NCBI RefSeq assembly: GCF_001613405.1 | Contig: NZ_BDCH01000043.1 | Coordinates: forward strand, 1-64,000 | DNA: 64,000 bases | DNA from: Nocardia crassostreae | GTDB lineage: Bacteria; Actinomycetota; Actinomycetes; Mycobacteriales; Mycobacteriaceae | Direction of reading: 5' to 3' | Shown: positions 18,198 to 26,537 of the stretch, piece by piece | Layout: the number at the start of each line of letters is the position of its first letter | How positions within the stretch are numbered: position 1 is the first letter of the stretch | Made by a program: the position numbers and the translations under genes | Notes under the pieces: generated by a model | The model's database searches: none | Told to the model about the DNA's origin: nothing | Seen by the model: only the letters and a program-made list of their open reading frames with translations

Positions 18198-18716
18198 ATG
18201 TTCGACACCCTCGTCCTGATGCTCGTCCCCACCCTCGGCTTCCGCACCCTCGGCGCGCTAGGCGTCCGGCGGTTCGCCACCTGGCAGGTGTCGTTCGCGC
18301 ACGGCCTGGCGGTGCTGCTGCTCTTCACCGGCGCGGCGCATTTCGTCCCCGACACCGTGGATGCCATGCCCAGCCACGACGATCTGACCGCCATGGTTCC
18401 GGACTTCGTGCCTTTCCCCGACCTCATGGTCTACTTGACCGGAGTGCTGGAGCTGGCCGGTGCGGCGGGGCTGGTGATCACCGGCGCGCGCAAGTACGCC
18501 GGAATCGGGCTGGCCGTGCTGTTCGTGCTCATGACCTCCGCCAATATCTATGCGGCGGTGGAGGAAATCCCGCTCAACGGTGATCCTGCCACACCGCTGT
18601 GGTTCCGTCTGCCCGAGCAGGTCGTCTACATCGGCATCGCCCTCTGGGCGGCGCTGAGGACAGTCGGAGTGCGGAATGCTCTCGCTCGGATTCGCCCGAA
18701 GACGGTGGCCGCCTGA
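18198..18716 (+). CDS. DoxX-family membrane protein
   Basis: A 172-residue protein with four hydrophobic helices (FAHGLAVLLLFTGAAHF, LMVYLTGVLELAGAAGLVI, AGIGLAVLFVLMTSANIY, VVYIGIALWAAL) in the DoxX-like arrangement. DoxX-type proteins are poorly understood, some linked to redox or thiol stress. It begins 22 bp after the MFS gene in the same direction and is probably cotranscribed from the TetR-controlled promoter. Confidence 0.8.
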   Translation: MFDTLVLMLVPTLGFRTLGALGVRRFATWQVSFAHGLAVLLLFTGAAHFVPDTVDAMPSHDDLTAMVPDFVPFPDLMVYLTGVLELAGAAGLVITGARKYAGIGLAVLFVLMTSANIYAAVEEIPLNGDPATPLWFRLPEQVVYIGIALWAALRTVGVRNALARIRPKTVAA

Positions 18717-18738
18717 TCGAGGCGGCTCGAACAACACT

Positions 18739-18770
18739 GCGCCCCTTCCGATTCGATTCGGAAGGGGCGC
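18739..18770. terminator. Hairpin terminator between convergent genes
   Basis: Perfect 13-bp stem GCGCCCCTTCCGA / TCGGAAGGGGCGC with a 6-nt loop, 22 bp after doxX and before the convergent ptsI end (18865). It probably serves both directions. Confidence 0.75.
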
Positions 18771-18864
18771 GGTCGCGTGGATGTCAGAAATCGAGTGCGG
18801 TGCGCGCCGCGGCTCGGGCCTCGGTGGGATCGGTTGTCCCCAGCACGGATTCGGCAGCGCGGCG

Positions 18865-20469
18865 TCAGTCCTCGAAGGTGGTCGCGGCCAGGGCCGCGCC
18901 GACGGCGGCGACGGCGGGGGCCGCGGCCGAGAGCGAGGTGACGCCCAATCCCGTGAGGACACAGGCCAGGAGCGGATCGGCGGCGGCCTCACCGCACACG
19001 CCGACCGGCTTGCCCAGCGCCCGCCCGGCCGACGCGGTACGGGCGACCAGGGCGAGCACGGCGGGCTGCCAGGGATCGGTGAGCGTGGCCAGCTGCGGGG
19101 ACATGCGGTCGGCGGCCATCGTGTACTGGGCGAGGTCATTGGTGCCGATCGACACGAAATCGACGTGCTCGAGAATCGCCTCGGCCAGCAGCGCCGCGGC
19201 GGGCACCTCGATCATCACTCCCGGAATCAGCCCGCGCTCGCGCACCTGGGCGGCGAAGGACTTCGCTTCGGCCGCTGTGGAAATCATCGGGGCCATCACC
19301 CAGGGCGTGACCTTGCGACCGGCGGCGGCATCGGCGACGGCGTCGAGCTGGCGCTCCAGCAGGCCGTCGCGGACCGCCAGGCGGATACCGCGCAGCCCCA
19401 GCGCCGGATTGGCCTCCTCGGGATGGTCGGCGAAGCGCAGCGGCTTGTCCGAGCCCGCGTCCAAGGTGCGCAGCACCACCTTCGCCTCCGGATAGGCGTC
19501 GAGCACCTCGGCGTAGATCGCGGCCTGCTCGGCCCGGGCGGGCTCGGATTCGCGGTCCAGGAAACACAATTCGGTGCGGAACAGGCCCACCCCCTCGGCG
19601 GGGAAGCGCTGGGCCGCGCGGGCCCCCGCGCCGTCCTGCACATTCGCCAGGATCTCCACCCGGTGGCCGTCGGCGGTCGCGCCCGGACCGGTCCACGCCG
19701 CCGCGCGCTCCGAACTCGCCCGGTACGCATCGACTGCCGCAGTGACGGTTTCGGCATCGGGGGAGACGGTGACCAGACCGGCCGCGCCGTCCAGCAGGAT
19801 CTCGGTTCCGGCGGGGACTTCGTCCAGGCCCTCGACGGCGACCACGCAGGGAATGCCGAGCTGGCGCGCGATGATCGCGGTGTGGCTGGTCGGGCCGCCC
19901 AGCGAAGTCGCCAGGCCGACAACGAGTTCCGGATCCAGACCGGCGGTATCGGCGGGGGCCAGATCCTCGGCGAGCAGAATCGACGGGTGGTCGGGCACCG
20001 GAATGCCGGGTTCGGGCCGACCGGTCAGTTCCGCGACCACGCGGTCGCAGACATCGCGCAGATCGGTGACCCGCTCGGCCATCAATCCGCCCAGTTTCAG
20101 GAACAATTCGGCGAACTGCTCGGTGGCCGCGACCGCCGCGGCGGGCGCGGGCCTGCCCGACTCGATGCGCTGTTCGGCCGCGCCCAGCCAGCCGCGGTCG
20201 GCGGCCATGGCGGCATTCGCGGCCAGCACCTCCGCGGCCGCGCCGGTGGCGGTGGCCGCGCGCGCCCGCAGCCGGTCGGCGACCGCGGCGGCGGCCCGGC
20301 GGAAGTTCTCGGCCTCGGATGCCCGATCGGACTCGGCAATCGGCACCGCGGTCGGCTCCACACGCACCCGAGGGGTGGGCCGGACTGTCGGACCGGCGAC
20401 CACGCCCGGTACCGCCGGAGTGCCATAGAGCACTGGTGAAGTGGCGTTTTCCTGGACTGAGCGGGTCAT
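18865..20469 (-). CDS. ptsI: PTS enzyme I (PEP-protein phosphotransferase)
   Basis: A 534-residue enzyme that takes phosphate from phosphoenolpyruvate to its own His and passes it to HPr. The phospho-His is His196 in SLGGPTSHTAIIARQ. The C-terminal PEP-binding TIM barrel shows GVGLFRTE, the KPLRF region, PMIST, VMIEVPAA, FVSIGTNDLAQYTMA and PVGVCGEAAADP. It is slightly shorter than E. coli EI (575). The ATG at 20469 is chosen from among several in-frame codons; the upstream ones fall in AT-rich promoter DNA. It is divergent from the fructose operon that contains HPr and EIIABC. Confidence 0.95.
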   Translation of the reverse strand: MTRSVQENATSPVLYGTPAVPGVVAGPTVRPTPRVRVEPTAVPIAESDRASEAENFRRAAAAVADRLRARAATATGAAAEVLAANAAMAADRGWLGAAEQRIESGRPAPAAAVAATEQFAELFLKLGGLMAERVTDLRDVCDRVVAELTGRPEPGIPVPDHPSILLAEDLAPADTAGLDPELVVGLATSLGGPTSHTAIIARQLGIPCVVAVEGLDEVPAGTEILLDGAAGLVTVSPDAETVTAAVDAYRASSERAAAWTGPGATADGHRVEILANVQDGAGARAAQRFPAEGVGLFRTELCFLDRESEPARAEQAAIYAEVLDAYPEAKVVLRTLDAGSDKPLRFADHPEEANPALGLRGIRLAVRDGLLERQLDAVADAAAGRKVTPWVMAPMISTAAEAKSFAAQVRERGLIPGVMIEVPAAALLAEAILEHVDFVSIGTNDLAQYTMAADRMSPQLATLTDPWQPAVLALVARTASAGRALGKPVGVCGEAAADPLLACVLTGLGVTSLSAAAPAVAAVGAALAATTFED

Positions 20470-20515
20470 GCGGTGCATCCTTCGGTTGTGAATCGATGTG
20501 ATCCAGGCTACTCGC

Positions 20516-20580
20516 GAGGCTTGACAAAGCAATATAATCGGGCATAAAACAACAGGATCAAACATCGAGCGGAAGGATCG
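20516..20580. promoter_or_regulatory. Divergent promoter region of ptsI and the fructose operon
   Basis: AT-rich island between ptsI and the DeoR-type gene. On the plus strand TTGACA (20521-20526) and CATAAA (20543-20548) are spaced by 16 bp. Several CAAA-containing short repeats (around 20525, 20548 and 20560) could be sites for the DeoR-family regulator, whose relatives bind T/G-rich direct repeats. The plus-strand promoter is plausible; the operator is only suggestive. Confidence 0.5.
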
Positions 20581-20582
20581 GT

Positions 20583-21350
20583 ATGCACGCCGAGGAGCGG
20601 CAGCAGGCCATTGCCACCCTGGTCGGGCAACTCGGGCGCGTGGCCGTCGCCGATCTGGCCGAGCAGTACGGCGTCACCACCGAGACCGTCCGCCGCGATC
20701 TGGCGGTGCTGGATCGCATGGGCCTGGTGCGCCGCGTGCACGGCGGCGCGGTCCCCGCGGCGGCGCTGACCGCCATCGAGCTCGGCACCACCGAGCGCGA
20801 GCACAGCAAGTCGGCGGAGAAGGACCGAATCGCCAAGGCGGCCTTGGAATTCCTGCCGTCCTCCGGGGGCAGCGTGCTGTTCGACGCGGGCACCACCACC
20901 GGACGGGTGGCGGCCCTGCTGCCCGCCGACCGGGAATTGGTGGCGGTCACCAACTCGCTGCCGATCGCCACCCGGCTCTCCGGCCACGCCGGGGTGCAGT
21001 TGCATCTGCTGGGCGGGCGGGTGCGCGGGCTGACGCAGGCCGCGGTGGGCGCGCAGCCGCTGCGGGTGCTCGCCGAGCTGCGCGTCGATGTGGCCTTCAT
21101 CGGCACCAATGCGCTGACCTCCGGGCACGGCCTGTCCACCCCCGATACCGATCAGGCCGCCGTGAAGCGGGCCATGGTCGGCACCGCGCACCGCGTGGTC
21201 GTGGTCACCGACTCCAGCAAGATCGGCCGCGAGGATTTCGTGCGCTTCGCCACCATCGACGAGATCGACGTCCTCGTCACCGACACCGACCTCCCGCAAT
21301 CCCTGCGAAACGAGTTGGAGCACTCCGGAATCGAGGTGGTCACCGCATGA
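20583..21350 (+). CDS. DeoR/GlpR-family regulator of fructose uptake
   Basis: A 255-residue repressor. The N-terminal winged helix has the DeoR signature (ERQQAIATLVGQLGRVAVADLAEQYGVTTETVRRDL in segments), and the C-terminal domain is the phosphosugar-binding DeoRC fold (GSVLFDAGTTTGRVAALL, VTDSSKIGREDFVRFATI). It is the first gene of the fructose operon and its stop overlaps the kinase start by 4 bp. By analogy with FruR/SugR it probably senses fructose-1-phosphate or a related ester and controls ptsI and its own operon. Confidence 0.9.
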   Translation: MHAEERQQAIATLVGQLGRVAVADLAEQYGVTTETVRRDLAVLDRMGLVRRVHGGAVPAAALTAIELGTTEREHSKSAEKDRIAKAALEFLPSSGGSVLFDAGTTTGRVAALLPADRELVAVTNSLPIATRLSGHAGVQLHLLGGRVRGLTQAAVGAQPLRVLAELRVDVAFIGTNALTSGHGLSTPDTDQAAVKRAMVGTAHRVVVVTDSSKIGREDFVRFATIDEIDVLVTDTDLPQSLRNELEHSGIEVVTA

Positions 21351-22297
21351 TCGTCACCCTCACCGCGAACCCTAGCATCGACCGGACCGTCACCCTGACC
21401 GAGCCATTGCGCTCCGGCGCGGTCCTGCGCGCCCGCACGGTCACCACGCAGCCGGGCGGCAAGGGCATCAATGTCTCCCGCGTGGTCACCGCCGCCGGTG
21501 TCCCCACCGTCGCGGTCCTCCCCGGCCGTCCGGACGACCCGCTGCTGCGCGCACTCCGCGAAACGGGCCTCGACCATCGCGCGGTGCCTTGTCAGGGCTC
21601 CGCTCGCACCAACCTGACCCTTGCCGAATCCGACGGCACCACAACGAAAATCAACGAACCCGGCGCCGCGCTCACCGAGGACAACCTGCGGCGGCTGGCC
21701 GCCCTGCTGGTCGAACTGTCCGCCGACGCCGCCTGGGTGGTGCTCTCGGGCTCGCTGCCGCCGCTGGTGCCCGACGACTGGTACTGCGACCTGCTGCGGC
21801 AGCTGCGCGGCACCCCCGTCGCCGTGGACACCTCCGACGCACCGCTGCGCGCATTGGCATCAGGCTTCGATTCCGTTGTCCCGCAATTGCTCAAACCCAA
21901 TGCCGAGGAACTGGCCCAGCTCACCGGCCTGGACCACGACGAACTCCACGACCCGTCGACCGCGGCGCGGGCCGGGCGCATCCTGGTGGATCGCGGTGTG
22001 GGCGCGGTACTCGCCACCCTCGGCGCGGAAGGCGCGGTGCTGATCACCCCCGATGGCGCATGGCACGCCACCGCCCCCGACATCACCCCGCGCAGCACCG
22101 TCGGCGCAGGCGATTCCGCCCTGGCCGGATACCTCCTCGCCGACCTCGCGGGCAGCCCTCCGGCGGACCGCCTCCGCAGCGCCGTCGCCTACGGCAGCGC
22201 GGCCGTCGCCCTCCCCGGCACCGGCCTCCCCGGCCCCCACCACATCACCCCGGACGCCGTGATCGTCACGGCCCTCGACTCCCTGCCCCATCGCTGA
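21347..22297 (+). CDS. fruK: 1-phosphofructokinase
   Basis: A 316-residue PfkB-family kinase that phosphorylates fructose-1-phosphate to fructose-1,6-bisphosphate. It starts MIVTLTANPSIDRTVTL, has the PfkB signature 1 GGKGINVSRVV and the C-terminal anion-hole motif STVGAGDSALAGYL with catalytic Asp in GAGD. TANPSIDRT at the N-terminus is typical of the FruK/LacC subgroup. It overlaps the regulator gene by 4 bp and is followed 10 bp later by the fructose EII gene, which supports the substrate. Confidence 0.93.
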   Translation: MIVTLTANPSIDRTVTLTEPLRSGAVLRARTVTTQPGGKGINVSRVVTAAGVPTVAVLPGRPDDPLLRALRETGLDHRAVPCQGSARTNLTLAESDGTTTKINEPGAALTEDNLRRLAALLVELSADAAWVVLSGSLPPLVPDDWYCDLLRQLRGTPVAVDTSDAPLRALASGFDSVVPQLLKPNAEELAQLTGLDHDELHDPSTAARAGRILVDRGVGAVLATLGAEGAVLITPDGAWHATAPDITPRSTVGAGDSALAGYLLADLAGSPPADRLRSAVAYGSAAVALPGTGLPGPHHITPDAVIVTALDSLPHR

Positions 22298-22307
22298 AGG
22301 ACATTCG

Positions 22308-24347
22308 ATGGCTGACCCGATCATCACCACCGACCTGATCACCCTGGACGCCGATCTCGGCGCCACCAAGCAGGAGGTGATCGCAGCACTCGCCGGGCGC
22401 GTGGCCGCCAGCGGCCGGGCGACCGATGCGGATGCGCTGCGTGATGCCGCATCGGAGCGCGAGAGCCAGTCGGCGACCGGGCTTCCCGGGGGCATCGCCA
22501 TTCCGCACTGCCGGGCGGAGACGGTCCGCACAGCGTCGCTGGCCTTCGCACGGCTGGCCCCGAGGGTCGACTTCGGCGCGCCGGACGGGCCCGCGGATCT
22601 GGTCTTTCTGATCGCCGCGCCGGAGGGCGGAGGGGCCGAACGCCTGACGCTGCTTTCGGCCCTCGCGCGCGCTCTCATCAAACCGGAATTCGTCGGCGCG
22701 CTCCGGGCGGCGACCTCCCCGGCGGTGGTGCTGGAACTCGTCAATGAGGTCCTCGCTCCGGCCGTAGCGCCGCAGCCGCAACGGGATTCGGCTGGGGCGC
22801 AGGGTGATTCCCGGATCGACGAGGCGATGGCGGAGGCTGGGGCGGGAGGGGATCCCGCGGCCGGTCGCATCCTCGTTGCCGTGACGGCGTGTCCGACCGG
22901 GATCGCGCATACCTATATGGCGGCTGATTCGCTGGTGGCGGCGGGGGAGCGGGCCGGGGTCGTTGTGGAGATCGAGACGCAGGGGTCGAGTGGGAGCGTG
23001 CCGTTGTCGGCGGCGACCATTGCGGCGGCCGATGCGGTGATCTTCGCGACCGATGTGGGGGTGAAGGGGCGGGAGCGGTTCGCGGGGAAGCCGGTGGTCG
23101 AATCCGGGGTGAAGCGGGCGATCAACGAGCCGGATGTGATGGTGGCCGAGGCGCTTCGAGCGGCAGCGGATCCGGATGCGCGGACCGTCGCGGCGGAGCG
23201 TGGCGGGGCGGGGAGTGGCGCTGCCGCAACGGCTTCGGGGGAGCTGGGGTGGGGGACTCGGTTGCGGCAGATTCTGCTGACCGGGGTCAGCTACATGATT
23301 CCGTTCGTGGCCGCCGGTGGACTGCTCATCGCGCTGGGATTCCTGTTGGGCGGGTATGAGATCTCGACCGACGCGAAGACGATCGTGCTGGACAATACGC
23401 TGGGTTCACTGCCCGATGGCGGGCTGCGGATCTATCTCGGCGCGGTGCTGTTCCAGCTGGGCTCATTGGCTTTCGGCTTCCTCGTACCGGCGCTGGCCGG
23501 ATATATCGCGTACGCGATTGCCGATAGGCCCGGTCTCGCAACGGGATTCACGGCGGGTGCGGTCGCGGTGTTCGTGGGAGCCGGATTCCTGGGTGGTCTC
23601 GTCGGCGGTTTGATCGCCGGGTTCGCGGCGCTGTGGATTGCGAAAATGCATGTGCCGCAGTGGGCTCGGGGGCTCATGCCGGTGGTGGTGATTCCGCTGT
23701 TCGCATCGCTGATCGTGGGCGGGGTCATGTTCATCGTGCTCGGCAGGCCGCTGGCGGCCATCACCAGTGGGCTCACCGACTGGCTCAACGGTCTGTCGGG
23801 GACCTCGGCGGTGCTGCTGGGTGTCATTCTCGGGCTGATGATGTGCTCCGACCTGGGCGGGCCGGTGAACAAGGCGGCGTACTCGTTCGCTGTCGCCGGG
23901 CTGAGCGTCAATGATCCGGCGACGCTGCGGATCATGGCGGCGGTCATGGCCGCGGGCATGGTGCCGCCGCTGGCCATGGCTCTGGCGACCACCGTGCGGC
24001 CGCAGCTTTTCACCACCGCCGAGCGCGAAAACGGTAAGGCCGCATGGCTGTTGGGTGCCTCGTTCATCTCCGAGGGCGCCATCCCGTTCGCCGCCGCCGA
24101 TCCGGTGCGCGTCATTCCCTCGATGATGGCGGGCGGTGCGGTCACCGGCGGTCTCATCATGGCCTCCGGCGCCACGCTGAGCGCCCCGCACGGCGGCATC
24201 TTCGTCTTCTTCGCCGTCGGCCACCTGCTCTGGTTCCTGTTCGCGCTGGCCGCGGGCACCGTGGTCGGCACGTTGTGCGTGACCGCCGCCAAACAACTCG
24301 TCAGACCACGTTCCGAATCCACGCCCGCCGTTCCCGCGACCGTGTAA
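22308..24347 (+). CDS. fruA: Fructose PTS permease EIIABC
   Basis: A 679-residue fused transporter. Residues 1-150 are the EIIA domain with phospho-His67 (GIAIPHCRAE), about 185-285 the EIIB domain with phospho-Cys195 (VAVTACPTGIAHTYMAAD), and about 310-665 the EIIC membrane domain (YMIPFVAAGGLLIALGFLLGG; GPVNKAAYSFAV; FISEGAIPFAAADP). It takes up fructose and releases fructose-1-phosphate, the FruK substrate. A 30-residue Ala/Gly linker separates the A and B domains. All three active residues are present. Confidence 0.95.
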   Translation: MADPIITTDLITLDADLGATKQEVIAALAGRVAASGRATDADALRDAASERESQSATGLPGGIAIPHCRAETVRTASLAFARLAPRVDFGAPDGPADLVFLIAAPEGGGAERLTLLSALARALIKPEFVGALRAATSPAVVLELVNEVLAPAVAPQPQRDSAGAQGDSRIDEAMAEAGAGGDPAAGRILVAVTACPTGIAHTYMAADSLVAAGERAGVVVEIETQGSSGSVPLSAATIAAADAVIFATDVGVKGRERFAGKPVVESGVKRAINEPDVMVAEALRAAADPDARTVAAERGGAGSGAAATASGELGWGTRLRQILLTGVSYMIPFVAAGGLLIALGFLLGGYEISTDAKTIVLDNTLGSLPDGGLRIYLGAVLFQLGSLAFGFLVPALAGYIAYAIADRPGLATGFTAGAVAVFVGAGFLGGLVGGLIAGFAALWIAKMHVPQWARGLMPVVVIPLFASLIVGGVMFIVLGRPLAAITSGLTDWLNGLSGTSAVLLGVILGLMMCSDLGGPVNKAAYSFAVAGLSVNDPATLRIMAAVMAAGMVPPLAMALATTVRPQLFTTAERENGKAAWLLGASFISEGAIPFAAADPVRVIPSMMAGGAVTGGLIMASGATLSAPHGGIFVFFAVGHLLWFLFALAAGTVVGTLCVTAAKQLVRPRSESTPAVPATV

Positions 24348-24365
24348 TCACCAAGGAGGATCACC

Positions 24366-24623
24366 ATGCCCAGCACGACCGTCACCGTCGGTTCCGCCGT
24401 CGGCCTGCACGCCCGGCCCGCCGCGATCGTCGCCCAGACCGTCCTGGCCGCGGGCGTCCCGGTCACCATCGCGCTGCCCGACGGCGCTCCGGTGGACGCC
24501 GGTTCGGCGCTCATGATCATGAGCCTCGGCGCCGCCAAAGGGGCCGAGGTGATCGTCAGCTCGGATGATCAGGCCACCCTGGACAAGATCGCGGGCTTGA
24601 TCGCCTCCGACCTCGACGCCTGA
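24366..24623 (+). CDS. ptsH: HPr phosphocarrier protein
   Basis: 85 residues. The active His15 lies in VGLHARPAA. The region of regulatory Ser46 reads AGSALMIMSLGA with Ser47 in register, so both sites are present. HPr carries phosphate from EI (ptsI) to EIIABC. It has a strong ribosome site (AAGGAGG) before the ATG. It is the last gene of the fructose operon. Confidence 0.95.
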   Translation: MPSTTVTVGSAVGLHARPAAIVAQTVLAAGVPVTIALPDGAPVDAGSALMIMSLGAAKGAEVIVSSDDQATLDKIAGLIASDLDA

Positions 24624-24720
24624 CCCGGACGTGCGCGGGACCGGTCGGTTCATACCCTGCTTCGCTGCGCCGGGGGATACGCTGCGGTTGGCTTGACCGC
24701 ATCAACCCAGGTAGATCCCC

Positions 24721-25513
24721 ATGCACACCGGCACCGACCGGGCACCGGCACTGCCGCCCGATCTCGTACCCCACACCCGCAGGGTCGCCTGGGAACGCGC
24801 CACCGCGATCCCCATGGCGGCGCTGGCCTTACTGTTCCTGGCCGCCTACGCCTGGCATGTGCTCGACGCCGGGCGGCACCCGTGGAATCGGAACGTGGGC
24901 GAATATCCTCGACGCCACCGTCTGGGCCCTGTTCGCCGTCGACTACGTCATCCGGCTGCGACTGTCCACCAACCGCCGCCGCTTCGTCCGGCGCAATTGG
25001 CTCGACCTCGTCGCGGTGCTGCTGCCCCCACTGCGCCCCTTGCGCCTGCTGCGCGCCGTCCTGCTGGTCCTCGATGCCGCCGACCGCCGCAGCCGCTTCC
25101 AATCCCGCACGCGCATGTCGGTTTTCGTCGGCACCGGCTCCCTGCTGCTCCTGTTCGTGTGCAGCCTCGCCCTCTACGACGCCGAACGCGACGCCGAGGG
25201 CGCCAATGTGAAGAGCTTCGGCGACGCCCTCTGGTGGGCCGCCGTCTCGGTCACCACCGTCGGCTACGGCGACCGCTACCCGGTGACGGTGGAAGGCCGC
25301 CTCGTGGCCCTGATCCTCATGACCATCGGCATCGGCCTCATCAGCTTCGCCATCGGCGCCACCACCAGCTGGGTCGTCGACAAACTCGGCACCGTCGAGA
25401 AGACCAGCGAACGCACCGAAGGCGAGATCGGCCTCCTGCTCGCCGAAATCCGTTCCCTGCGAGCCGAAGTCACCGCGCTGCGGGAGCAGCATGCGAGCGA
25501 ACCGTCCGGGTGA
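24721..25513 (+). pseudogene. Voltage-gated-type K+ channel, single-base frameshift
   Basis: Two overlapping frames make one channel. From 24721: MHTGTDRAPALPPDLVPH... with helix 1 (IPMAALALLFLAAYAWHVL). After about 24893-24897 the frame moves by +1 to ANILDATVWALFAVDYVIRLRL, an Arg-bearing S4-like segment LRPLRLLRAVLLVLD, the pore with TVGYGD and the last helix LILMTIGIGLISFAIGATTSWVV, then a coiled-coil-like tail to 25513. Removing one base in CGGAACGTGG restores NRTWANILDA and a channel of about 263 residues. This may be a sequencing error or a recent mutation. Confidence 0.8.
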
Positions 25514-25529
25514 GCCCGCCGAGAATCCG

Positions 25530-25991
25530 TCAGATCAGGTCGTCGGGTAGCACTCGAAAGGCTTTGTGTTCGGTGAGGGGAGTCAGCGCGCGGAAGTCGC
25601 GCCGATCCAGCGTGAGGACGGCGTCGGTTTCATAATTTGCAGCGAGAGCCACCGTTACAGCGTCCGCGAGGTCGAGGTTCAAATCAGGGTACAGACGGCG
25701 AACTGCGTTGGCTTGGTCCAGCACGTCAGGGGTTATCACGGCTATTTCGAAGTGCGGTGTACGGGCTTGTGCGCTGAGATCCTCGATCATCTCGATCGAA
25801 ATGCGACGGCCGAGTACGCGGCGTGCGACATGATCCAGCTCAGCGAGCACCAAAGGCGACAAGACGACCAAACCCGCTGTCTCGAGCACACGGAATGCAG
25901 TATCACTATCGGGTGATGCAGTGTCGAATGCGGCGATAAGGCCGGACGTGTCGCCGATGACGATGCCCGGACCGTCGGTTCCGAACGTCAT
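25530..25991 (-). CDS. PIN-domain (VapC-like) toxin
   Basis: A 153-residue PIN nuclease. The acidic metal site is visible: first Asp in VIGDTSGLIAAFD, Glu in LVLAELDHVARR, Asp residues in NLDLADAVTVALA, and a last Asp in VLTLDRRDF. VapC toxins cleave tRNA or rRNA. The ATG at 25991 overlaps the stop of the upstream antitoxin gene by 4 bp (ATGA), which fixes the start; the longer in-frame extension upstream is antisense to the antitoxin. Confidence 0.88.
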   Translation of the reverse strand: MTFGTDGPGIVIGDTSGLIAAFDTASPDSDTAFRVLETAGLVVLSPLVLAELDHVARRVLGRRISIEMIEDLSAQARTPHFEIAVITPDVLDQANAVRRLYPDLNLDLADAVTVALAANYETDAVLTLDRRDFRALTPLTEHKAFRVLPDDLI

Positions 25992-26233
25992 CGATGCTCC
26001 GAACCTCCGAAGTCGTCCGCGAGATACTCGTCCACACGTTCGGCGAGCGTTGGATCCCCACTGCTGAATCGTCTCAGTCGCAACGGCTCGGACCGGCGCT
26101 GCACACGCAGGGCTGCCAGATGTATGGCGTTGCGGATGATTTCGGCCTCGCTCATGTTGCTCCGTGCCGCAGCCTCTTTGATCACGGCTAGGTCGTCCGC
26201 ATCGGCGTAGACCATCGTGCGCTTCAGTGCCAT
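25988..26233 (-). CDS. Ribbon-helix-helix antitoxin (VapB-like)
   Basis: 81 residues. The N-terminus MALKRTMVYADADDLAVIKEAAARSNMSEAEIIRNAIHLAA (in segments) is a ribbon-helix-helix DNA-binding motif; the C-terminal 40 residues would bind and neutralise the PIN toxin encoded directly downstream with a 4-bp overlap. Such antitoxins repress their own operon. A palindrome-like GGCATATATGTGCC sits at 26245-26258, just upstream of the start, and may be the operator. Confidence 0.85.
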   Translation of the reverse strand: MALKRTMVYADADDLAVIKEAAARSNMSEAEIIRNAIHLAALRVQRRSEPLRLRRFSSGDPTLAERVDEYLADDFGGSEHR

Positions 26234-26253
26234 ATGAGTATTGTGGCATATAT

Positions 26254-26385
26254 GTGCCTGACGCCGTGAAGGACGCGATGATCGCGGCGCTCATGTCCGT
26301 CGGCTATCCGGCCGAGCAGCGGATTCACCCCGGTCGCCGCGGCCTCGACCGGAATATCTTCCGGGAGCGGTACCGCTCGGCGTGA
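26254..26385 (+). CDS. Small ORF or gene remnant before pheS
   Basis: A 43-codon frame from GTG (VPDAVKDAMIAALMSVGYPAEQRIHP..., ending RYRSA). It has no recognised family and a start that overlaps the toxin-antitoxin promoter region; it may be the remains of a longer gene cut at the VapBC insertion. Coding status is doubtful. Confidence 0.2.
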   Translation: MPDAVKDAMIAALMSVGYPAEQRIHPGRRGLDRNIFRERYRSA

Positions 26386-26537
26386 TTCGGCGCGGCGGCG
26401 CGCGCCACGCCGGGCGGGGTGCGCGCTGCCTGCGGAAATCCGGGTGAACCGGGCTGATTACAAGGACTACGATTCGACCAGCAAGAATGGGGTGGCAATC
26501 GCCCGACCTTTTACCAGCCAGGGGAGAGACCAGCATC

